Source: Smittium culicis
Taxonomy: Eukaryota > Kickxellomycota > Harpellomycetes > Harpellales > Legeriomycetaceae
Assembly: GCA_001970855.1 (NCBI GenBank)
Contig: LSSN01002151.1
Span: forward strand, 1-50,683
Direction of reading: 5' to 3'
DNA length: 50,683 bases
The position numbers and the translations under genes were made by a program. This document shows positions 23,425 to 31,485 of this stretch, in pieces; the stretch's first letter is position 1, and the number at the start of each line of letters is the position of its first letter. Under the pieces are notes generated by a model. That model saw only the letters and a program-made list of their open reading frames with translations, made no database searches and was not told where the DNA came from.

Positions 23425-24400
23425 ATCGACTCAGTCAAGTTATTTGATGAATTTCTTGTTAGTCAATAATAAGTATCGAAGATAGAATAGTCCGTCTAGA
23501 ATGCGTGTGAGACTATTTCATCTGATGGAAACCCATTTTTAGCCGCAAGCTTTTCTCTGATATCTCTGCCCTTCGGTATTAGTGTGTCGGTTTCGCGGCT
23601 TATTAGGTCTGAAATCGATGGAATATTCCTAGAAATACTATCGACAGATAAAGACCTCGATTTGTCATTTATAAATATTAGGAGTTGATTTACTAACCAT
23701 TTGCTGTTGTTAGTATGTGGTGTTGGGCGAGAGTGGAAACAAAATTTTCTTTTTATATTGCGTACGCCAAAACCGAACAAAAGATTGGGTCTGTGTGTTC
23801 GGATATTTGTCGAGGCTTTTCAATCGGTCTGTCAGATTGTTTTTCTTTTGGAGCTACAATATCTAAATTTAGTATATCTTGGACTATGCAACTGCATCAA
23901 TCATCTATTTGAAGTATGTCGCTGGCTCTCAAAAAACCGGTTACGGCCTGAATCCAACTTAACTTGAATGTTGGATTCTTAACGGAGGGTTCGGGAGTAG
24001 GACTCCGTTCCTTGAAAAATTTTAGCACAGGGGAAATTTCGATAATTGGTCTGACACATGGTTTAATCGATGAATCATTCAATGTTCTTGTAAATTCAGA
24101 AAAAATTAGGTGATTTTCATAATCTTTAGGGTTCGGCGTTAGTTTCATCAGCGCAGATTTGTAGACTTTAATTGAACCTAATCTTAGTTTATTTAGGCTA
24201 TAAATCTCCGCTAGAAAGATGATAATCTGCAGAGCTGATATCTCAGAGTTTATCTCGTTTGATATTCGCCGGTCTAAAAAGCGCTGTTGGACAGATATGT
24301 ATCTCGATCGACGTCGGAAACGTCGTTTTTTTGAAATGAAACAGTCAATAGCGTAATTTCTGAGATATTGGGCTTTGAGGAGACGCCACTGATCCTCCAT
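23425..24400 (-). pseudogene. DIRS tyrosine recombinase remnant
   Basis: The minus-strand reading begins with WRLLKAQYLRNYAID, runs through LRLGSIKVYKSAL and AVTGFLRASDI (the conserved box-I Arg of tyrosine recombinases), then after frame breaks shows SVDSISRNIPSI, KLAAKNGFPSDEIVSH and finally SIFDTYY, where the nucleophilic Tyr is expected. Stops lie between these blocks, one directly after VSHAF. The enzyme would join circular element DNA to the target without duplication. This copy is dead. It ends just before the internal complementary region. Confidence 0.8.
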
Positions 24401-24679
24401 ATATCAAGCTCCAGTACTTGTTTGTCAAGAACGAATACTTTCCGCTTTTTTGATCTGGTATGATCGTCGTTGCTTGCAGGAGGAGTGGTTGTGAGGTTGA
24501 CAGGGCGATGAGGTCTGAAAAACAGATCGCTGGATTCCAAATTGGCGTTAACATAGTCATTATTACTCGGTATCATCTGAAATTCTGTACTATTTGAGAT
24601 ATTAGGTTCTACAGTGGGCAGAAGAAAGGGTTTTTGAATTATGACCAGTTGTAGCTTTGTGCGCTCTGGCCTAATGCCT
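24401..24679 (-). other. Linker between RNase H and recombinase of the DIRS element
   Basis: Overlapping minus-strand frames here (main one 24274-24747) encode a Ser/Pro/Asn-rich stretch with a basic RSKKRK segment. The position matches the variable region between RNase H and recombinase in DIRS polyproteins. No catalytic motif is visible. Confidence 0.5.
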
Positions 24680-25072
24680 TCATATCTCGGAACCAACTGA
24701 AGTAGCTTCAACCTTCCTGTTGATTTGGGATTCGAACAAGTCCACATTGCGTTGGCCGTGCATTGAATTCAGAGTGTTGAATGTCTCTTGTGAAAGAGAC
24801 CATTCGGTTTGAGGGGTTAATCTGCTCGGAGCATCTAATGGATTATGCACTGAGGCGATATATGTAACTTGGGGTCTCGTATTCGTTTTCAGGCAGTGAT
24901 CCCATATTTTTTCTGCTATGCTGAGCAATTCTGGGAAAGTCGTTCCTGCAAAATTCCTTACATTTGCTAGCGTGATCGTGTTGTCTGAGTAGACTAACAC
25001 CGAGCGGCCCACCACATTCTTCAGCCTGAGTGCATAAAATACTGTGATCAGTTCTTTTGCGTTGATATGCAT
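24680..25072 (-). pseudogene. DIRS RNase H domain
   Basis: An open minus-strand frame of 130 codons contains HINAKELITVFYAL (Glu of the active site), VLVYSDNTITLANV (Asp), HNPLDAPSRL (final Asp) and TEWSLSQETF, then NVDLFESQINRK. These are typical of DIRS and related RNase H domains, whose role is removal of the RNA template. It is among the better-preserved parts. Neighbouring frames with stops show that the whole polyprotein is broken. Confidence 0.82.
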
Positions 25073-25497
25073 CTTCGTCTCTGCTCTACTTCATATCACC
25101 GAGTACGTGAGAGTTCCCGCTACTATTCCCCATGATGTGTCGCTGAAATCTGTGAAACTTCCAATTCGAGTGTTTCAGGCAAGAATGAGAGCCTGTTCCA
25201 TGGCATCAACTTGTTCTTCCAGAAAAACAGGTTCTGAATGGCAGATTTTGTCAAAATTACCACCGACGTCCATGAATTAATTTTCAACAGGGAGTGATTA
25301 TTGAGCTCTAGAAGTATGTGGAGCATAAGGCGTTCGGGTATCAGAGCAATCGACATCGATTGAGCTATTCCTATGAAGTTCGCCAGAAATATCAATGCCG
25401 TTTGTCCAGCAATCAGTAATTTTTTGGCGTCTCGTCGAAGGTCTAGAATCATGATTGGTGGAACTTTTAGTGTCATTTCCCTGGTGTTTATCACCAT

Positions 25498-26160
25498 TCA
25501 CAGATGTTTTATCGATTGGAATGGGAATAAAAACAATTTCTCGTCGTTGATTTTGAATCCAAGCTCAGATAGCTTGGAGTAGATTAATCTTGTGATTTTT
25601 TGGTGCACTATTTTGCTTTCACCTATTATTATCAGATCTTCCAAGTAGGGTGCTACTCTAATCCCATTTGACCTGACCATAGTATCTTGGTAAATATCAG
25701 CGGACTCAACGACAGCACGAATGTTAGCACGCAAAATTGGACATAGCGACAATTCCAGTGGAAGCAAAGATATTTTCTACACATCTTGCGAATTAAGATG
25801 TGGATGAATGCGTTCTGAAGGTTCAATGACGTCAGATAATCCTTGCGTCGAATCATTCTAAAGATGGCATTTAAAGTTTACATCTTGAAATTCTGTTCCT
25901 CGGCGTGCTGGTTCAGAATGCTGAGGTCTATTATAGGACGTAGTCTCCCAGTCTTGTTGGATATTAGAAGATCTGGCTGTAAAAGCCAGGATCCTTGGTC
26001 TGTATCTCCTCGATGACTTTCTTGGATAGGAATGAGACCACTTCGTCCGTCAAAACTTTGTTGGACTCCCGGATCAATTCCCTCTTGTACCAATGCGTGT
26101 GAAACTTCAGAAGTGGAATTTGATAGCGTCACACTTGGCGCAAACCCTTCGGGTCAACAC
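25498..26160 (-). pseudogene. DIRS reverse transcriptase remnant
   Basis: Three overlapping minus-strand frames contain LISNKTGRLRPIIDLSILN (finger), RRKDYLTSLNLQNAFIHI (palm, cf. DYxTSLDLxDAYxHI) and APYLEDLIIIGES (catalytic box). Two catalytic positions differ from the family: Asn replaces Asp in SLNLQ, and YLED replaces YLDD. Frame changes near 25700 and a stop near 25878 separate the blocks. Homology begins just downstream, in element sense, of the perfect hairpin. Confidence 0.85.
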
Positions 26161-26169
26161 AAAGTGCCA

Positions 26170-26210
26170 CCCGTTTCAAAAGGTGCCATTTAGGCACCTT
26201 TTGAAACGGG
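26170..26210. repeat. Perfect 18-bp hairpin at the DIRS gag/pol boundary
   Basis: Arms at 26170-26187 (starts CCCGTTTCAA) and 26193-26210 are exact inverse complements around a 5-nt loop ATTTA. The stem has 9 G:C pairs out of 18 and would be very stable in RNA or cruciform DNA. It lies between gag-like and RT-like sequence. Confidence 0.9.
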
Positions 26211-26219
26211 AGTAGGAAA

Positions 26220-27060
26220 GTGGGGGTTATTTAAGGGGATTCAGAATCCCCTCTCTACTATGTTGCGAACCTATCGACTATATGTCAGTTTTGATCGAGC
26301 AGATTTGAACATAGCAAGGCGCCCCCCTACTGGAAGGCTGTTCTAAGTCTCTATTGAGATTCCCTCGTGCCGCAGCGGCATCTTCCACGAAAATTTGGTT
26401 GGCGTTCGGTGGTCTTGCTTGAGACGGCTTCAGCGGAAGTTTTAGTCGAGGTTCTTGGCGTCGTAACAGATTTGCTGCTCTACGAGTATTTTGAGGTTGT
26501 ATTCTGTTGGCGCTAATAAAGGGATGAATTCTATGGCGCTTCATCGAAGGCTTATTTGGCTATGAGGGCGTCCAAAGCCTCATGGTTCATTAGAGGCTTG
26601 ATCTTTGTCTCTATGAGTTGCCTCGGTTTTCCTGGAAGCTCCAGTCCCTTGTGTAGGTTATCTATCCTAGCTTAAGTCACAATAGAAGCTATGACAGACA
26701 ACAGTAACTTCATAGTACTGGAGAATAGAGCTTCATGATCCTCTCTGATATCGATTCCAGGACTTTCTTGAATCCTTCGGCGAACGTAATATTCGACGGG
26801 CCTAGTAGCTTGTGCAAAGGTCAATTGAATTCCATAGAGAGCGGATTCGGCTTTATTCACCGTGATGGATGCTGTATCGTTCAGAGGTGGTGGGATATAG
26901 TTCATAGAACTAGCCTTTGTGCAAGAATGTATTTCAATCTTGCGTTCTTCTTCGGTTAACTGCGATCGGAAAAGTCTTCTTTAATCGATGGAAGCGCTAC
27001 GGCAAGCTCCGGATGAACCGTCAAGTCAGTAACAGGTATCACTGCTGAAACTTAGGGGTA
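26220..27060 (-). pseudogene. DIRS gag-like ORF1 remnant
   Basis: Minus-strand fragments read VALPSIKEDFSDRS (near 26965-27000), LTEEERKIEIHSCTKAS, then NYIPPPLNDTASITVNKAES and LTFAQATRPVEYYV, a pattern I associate with DIRS-type ORF1 proteins (capsid-like). A basic Arg/Pro-rich tail follows at 26278-26544 (RRAANLLRRQEPR). It is broken by frame changes. ORF1 products are thought to package element RNA. Assignment rests on remembered family similarity and position. Confidence 0.65.
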
Positions 27061-27256
27061 CTATTGTTTTTGGTTACGCTCCTTTTCACGTAATAGTTGT
27101 TGCAACATCTCAGTCAGTACCCTGAGTTGTTATTGACTTCCGGTATTTTGAGCTTCTGATATTTGGTCCATCACTTGGTAGTTTGAAGGAATAAGTTTTA
27201 TATATTTTTAAGTATAAAAATTTTTAAAGTTGAAAAATCTTTATGCTGGTAGAGTA

Positions 27257-27437
27257 CCTTTGCGAAAGAAAAGATGATAAGGATAACACAATCGTGTGCT
27301 TTACATTATATGCTATTTAAAATTTTATTAATTCATTTTATTTCACTTATTTTATTGGTTTGTAATTTTCGGTTTAGTATTATCCAATAATATGGTAACA
27401 CTTAATATGACTACTTTCTGAAGTATAATATATTAAT
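27257..27437 (-). repeat. DIRS inverted terminal repeat, right
   Basis: Inverse-complement partner of 23112-23288 and the 5'-side repeat of the minus-strand element. Its outermost bases read AAGTATAATATATTAAT on the plus strand and recur, inverted and diverged, in the internal complementary region. Confidence 0.85.
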
Positions 27438-27528
27438 GCTGGCACAGTTATATTTGGATTTGAATATGTATTTTATTTTTACCAGGTTATTGCAGCAAAA
27501 AAAACTGAGCGAAAACTAAATCAATTCT

Positions 27529-27726
27529 CTAACCTTTTCATTGGCTGCTGACTTTTTTTGAACTACCAAAATTATCCAACCAAAAGAAAAACTAATGAAT
27601 CAATTTATTATACTAATTGATTATTGGCTTTTTGTAATAAGTATGACCAATAAAAATGATTTAGAATAGACTTGTCCAATTATGATTTTAAAAATGTTTA
27701 ATAGAGTTGGTCCTGGAAAGGGTTAA
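27529..27726. repeat. piggyBac-type MITE family B, copy 1
   Basis: A 198-bp repeat with right end GGAAAGGG followed by TTAA (27723-27726) and decayed left end CTAA followed by CCTTTTCATTGG. Next to the left end it contains TTTTTTGAACTACC and AAAATTATCCAACC, which recur inverted at the right end of 31287-31485. It is non-coding and starts 92 bp from the DIRS element. Confidence 0.65.
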
Positions 27727-28035
27727 AGTGTAGAGCAATAGGTGATAAAAATGAACTTGGATAAACGATGGCAGTATATATAACTTCTCTTTGGTGGTCA
27801 TTAATCCAATAGTGTGACAATATGTAGCGAGGTGCGCGGAGGAGGTGATTGGCCAATATTTACCTATCATAAGTATGTTAGTGTTTGAATTAATATGGGC
27901 CAAAAAGTATAAATCAACAAATAAAATGCGTAAGTTTGGTATGCGTTTAATAATGAGGTCAGTCCAGTTGAACTTACTATTCCCTCTTTAACGTTACGAT
28001 TAAAGATTTTAAGGCTAAGCCCCGTAGAACGGAAA

Positions 28036-29437
28036 ATGGAAAAATATTCAAAATGGAGAGTAATGATTTCTTTTAGTTATATAGTCACATTTTATGATAA
28101 ATATACCACTTCTTTTTTAGCTTTTCCAAAAACTGATGTAATTTTTAGTTTTTAAAAGCATTAATTCATTATGTTGGCACTTAAAATCGTATTTCTAGGA
28201 TTTTGGAACCGGTATTCACCCATTTACCGCCATCGTTGTAAGCTGTTTTTCATTCATTAGTTTATAATTTTAAAACCGCTTTTTAGCTACCATTTCTCAT
28301 CAAGAATTACAGAATTAATTGCTATGTTTATTATTGCATGCTTTACTTTACTTTTAAAAATTTTTAGCCTCCAAACTCAAATAAGAGCGGGCTAGATAGA
28401 GCATCCTCAGTAGCTAGGTTATTACTTCTTAGCCCAGTATTGGTTCTTCTGCGAGCAATTCTATTAAGCGCCTTAGTGTCATTAGACGGTTTAACAACAG
28501 TCATTATTGGTGGATTAATCCCTGTTTCTAAACTGAGAAATTCTTTCCAAACTCAGTTTAGGCGAATCTGGAGCTGGTTATCATTATACATCTTTGGATT
28601 TTATAGTATCGATAAAAACTTGTATTCATCCAAAAAGTCAAACAGAGCTAGATCAAAAGCTAAAAATCCAAATCCCAAATCAGGAGATATAATCATTTCT
28701 AATCACAGCTCATACATCGACATTATATATTTTATATCAAGGTATTATCTTTCGTTTTTATAAAAAAGATGCCATAATTTATTGGTAAATATTAACACAT
28801 GTACTCTTAATATATTAGATACAACCCAATATTTGTACAAATCGATAATGCCACAATGAAGATGATTCCTATGAAAGGATATAGCGCGTTGTTCGCGTCT
28901 TTAAGACCACCTAACGCTCTCCTAAACTCATCATCAGTCAAGTCACTATCAGAAATAACCGCAGAAGCGCGAAGCAGCAATAATGGACCAGTTGTAGTTT
29001 TCCCAGAGAACACAACTTCAAATGGAAAAGCGTTATTGAACTTTTTGCCAATTTTTGCAGACAGCGAAAACATAGACCCTGAATCAAATATTTTTATTTT
29101 CGCACTCAAGTACTCCTACAAAAATTTCTCTCCTACATACTCCATCGGTAGCGCGTTCAAACATTTATTCGGATTATGTAGCCAGTTTTACAATAAGCTA
29201 TCTGTAGTTGAAGTCGAACAAGCTAGCTGTCCTAAATTTAGCGACGGTGAGAACACTTCTAACAGTAAAAGCAACCCAAATGATAGCCATAACGATATCG
29301 ATGAGGAGTATAGTTTAGACGAAGAAATTAGAAAACTAGTTGTTGCATGCTCTCGTCTGAGGCAAACTAAGCTGACCGCGCTCGATAAACTAGATTTTAT
29401 CCGCTACTATAACGAAAGAACTAAGATTTACAAGTGA
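28036..29437 (+). CDS. LOA1: Lysophosphatidic acid acyltransferase, Loa1/Vps66-like, four exons
   Basis: ER or lipid-droplet enzyme that would transfer an acyl chain from acyl-CoA to lysophosphatidic acid or a related lysophospholipid. Proposed exons are 28036-28059, 28199-28237, 28368-28741 and 28819-29437 (351 residues). The N-terminus MEKYSKWRDFGTGIHPF, assembled from exons 1 and 2, resembles yeast Loa1/Vps66, which also begins MEKY..WRD.GTGI. A hydrophobic segment at about 37-73 is the likely membrane anchor. The acyltransferase HX4D box is NHSSYID (133-139). The second box reads VVFPENTTSNG (205-215), with Asn where most family members have Gly. A low-complexity Ser/Asn/Asp segment (about 285-312) precedes a charged C-tail ending in IYK. 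The first two coding exons are only 24 and 39 nt. Its 3' end converges on the LYAR-like gene, 197 bp away. Confidence 0.9.
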
Positions 29438-29634
29438 TCTTTTCGTCTAAATTTTGAACAGCAATATTTAAACTTGATAAAAAAATATACTAGTTATCTA
29501 AAAAAAGACATATTTTTATTAAAAAGAAAAATTCGACTTATATAATTATATTAATGTGATAAATTAACATAAAATGCAATTATTTTTATAAAGAATCATT
29601 ATCAATTTTTTTTTTTTAGTAATGTTTTTTTTTG

Positions 29635-30768
29635 TTACAACCATTTTATTTGTATAGAGTCTTGAGATACAGAAACAGATGCAGTATTGACAGTATCTTT
29701 AATTTTTTCTAAAGATATTTCAGGTAACTTTTTGGCAGATATTTTGGTTACTTTTTTTAAAAATTTGGATAGTGGAAGTCCGCTGGAGTTATTATCCCTT
29801 TTAGAAGTTGAAGATAAAGTTTCGAAAGCAACTTCTTTAATTGTTTTTAAGATTTTCGACTTGTCGTCTTTTTCTAAGTTTTCGTTGCTATTAGTTTCTT
29901 TGCCATTTTCTACCAAGTTGGCTGAAACCATTTCCTTGTTCCCTTTCAGCTTTTTATTAGGATTGGAAGTATTATCACTACCAGCAGAGGTATCCTCTAC
30001 AGGTTTCTTATTTTTCTTTTGCTTTTTAGAAGTAGTCTCTGAGACAGAGGCTTTAATAGAATCAGCAGCATCAGCAGCTAGTCTTGATCCTTCGATATCC
30101 ATTCCAAGGCTTTCCATCTCTTTTGCCTGGGCGGTTGATAATTCTTTTGCTTTAGTTGTAAGCTGCTCAACAAGGTCTCCATTACCTTTTTTAGAAAAAA
30201 TGCTTGGTTTGCTGGTATTTTTTATTTGTGTATTGACTTTTTTTTCAACTGCAGCAGAATTATTATTGTTGGTATTTTTGGCTTTATCTTGTACAGATTT
30301 ATTGTTTTTATTTTGGGGCTTGTTATCTTTAACTGGTTGTTTTGCCTATAAATCCAGATTTAAAAAAATTAGATCAAGTAAATAGTAACAGTTGGTAATA
30401 AAATGGGTACAGAAAGCTAATAGTATATGATATACTAAAAAATTAAATAACTTCTAACATTTTTTGGTTTATATAGTTTTCCCATATATTTTTCGTTCTC
30501 CGAAACACAAGAGGTATGTGATCTATAATTGGTACCGACAAAATCTACACCACAGTCGATACATGAGTAAGATGCATATCGACAACGTTGCTTGTGGATA
30601 TCGAGTTTTGGTTTTTTGATAGTCTCTTGGCAAACGTTACAAGCTATTTAATATTGGAGCACATTGAGAATTGATATAAAATTTATAAGATTTGGTATAT
30701 TAATAAAGTGTAAAGCTACAAGTATGTTTTTTTATATGTAAATATTTTGTCTTACCAAAAGATACCAT
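29635..30768 (-). CDS. LYAR: LYAR-type zinc-finger nucleolar protein, three exons
   Basis: A nucleolar protein of the LYAR family, linked in other eukaryotes to pre-rRNA processing and cell growth. Proposed exons, minus strand, are 30768-30756, 30643-30459 and 30345-29635 (302 residues). The fused N-terminus starts MVSFACNVC. It has finger 1 at C6-C9-H21-C25 and finger 2 at C32-C35-H47-C50, with YSCIDCGVDFVG and SENEKYMG matching the LYAR signature. The rest is Lys/Asn/Ser-rich and low in complexity, with a basic KKQKKNKK stretch suitable for nuclear targeting. The tail ends DSIQIKWL. Exon 1 holds just four codons plus one base, so an open-frame search misses the fingers and the true start. 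The donor of intron 2 (GTTAGA) is weak, and that junction is the least certain. Long plus-strand frames opposite exon 3 are antisense shadows. Confidence 0.88.
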
Positions 30769-31286
30769 TTTAATGATTATTTGTATTTATAGTTCGAAAT
30801 GTTTTATTTTTTTTCAAAAAAAAAAGTATATGTATTAAGTTAATATTGAACAATAATCACTAGGGGAAATTCATATACATAGCCAAAAATGGATCAAACT
30901 TTGTTATAAATTTGCAAAATCTTTATTAAAATAAAATAAAAACTTTTTTTAAAGCTAAATTTGTAATTATGCTGCTAAAAAAAAGAAAATTTGAGTATTT
31001 GATCTGATATTAAAAATAAATTTGAATTAGAGGATAATAATTGGCTAAAAACTTTCATTTCATATTGAAAACAATTATTATAGGTTAAATTATCGTTTTA
31101 ATTAGACTAAGCTGATTTCAATTGCAATAATTGGCCACATAATTAATTATCAAAAGCAATTAAATTTAAGCAGCAAAAAGTGCGTTATTGGTTAATAATA
31201 ATGTTAGTAGTTTTTCAGTTTTTATATTTTAAAGTATAGAATACTAGATCGATTTAAACGCCTATTTTCAACTAGCTACGTTATAT
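30769..31286. other. Upstream region of the LYAR-like gene
   Basis: A+T-rich, with no open frame of note. The LYAR-like promoter should lie here on the minus strand, but I cannot locate it. Confidence 0.4.
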
Positions 31287-31485
31287 TTAACCCTTTCCGG
31301 GGCGAGCACTCTTAAACTTAATAAAAGATCATAATTTGATAAGTCATATTATATTTATTTTTTATTGGATGTTTATAATTTACCATCCAATAATTTATTA
31401 TTATTTTATACTGATTTATATTTTTGCTGTTTGGTTGGATAATTTTGGTAGTTCAAAAAAGGCCAACCTCCCCTGAAAGGGTTAA
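31287..31485. repeat. piggyBac-type MITE family B, copy 2
   Basis: A 199-bp repeat flanked by TTAA on both sides (31287-31290 and 31482-31485). The ends are CCCTTTCCGGGG and CCCCTGAAAGGG, inverse complements with one mismatch. The interior shares GGTTGGATAATTTTGGTAG with the inverse of copy 1. The clean termini suggest this copy is younger than copy 1. Confidence 0.8.

Larger units (their letters stand above)
23112..27437 (-). mobile_element. DIRS-like tyrosine-recombinase retrotransposon
   Basis: About 4.3 kb, oriented on the minus strand. It has inverted terminal repeats (23112-23288 and 27257-27437), an internal complementary region at 23312-23410 just inside the 3'-side repeat, and in element order gag-like, RT, RNase H and tyrosine recombinase sequences. 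This is the canonical DIRS layout, which lacks LTRs and integrase and integrates a circular intermediate by recombinase. No methyltransferase domain was seen. Several stops and frame changes make the copy non-autonomous. No target duplication is visible, which is normal for DIRS. Confidence 0.88.

Noticed and set aside
29687..30385. 232-codon plus-strand open frame opposite the LYAR-like gene
   Set aside because: It is the antisense of exon 3 of the LYAR-like gene. The Ser/Leu/Phe-rich product reflects reverse reading of Lys/Asn/Ser codons, and the minus-strand model has diagnostic zinc fingers.
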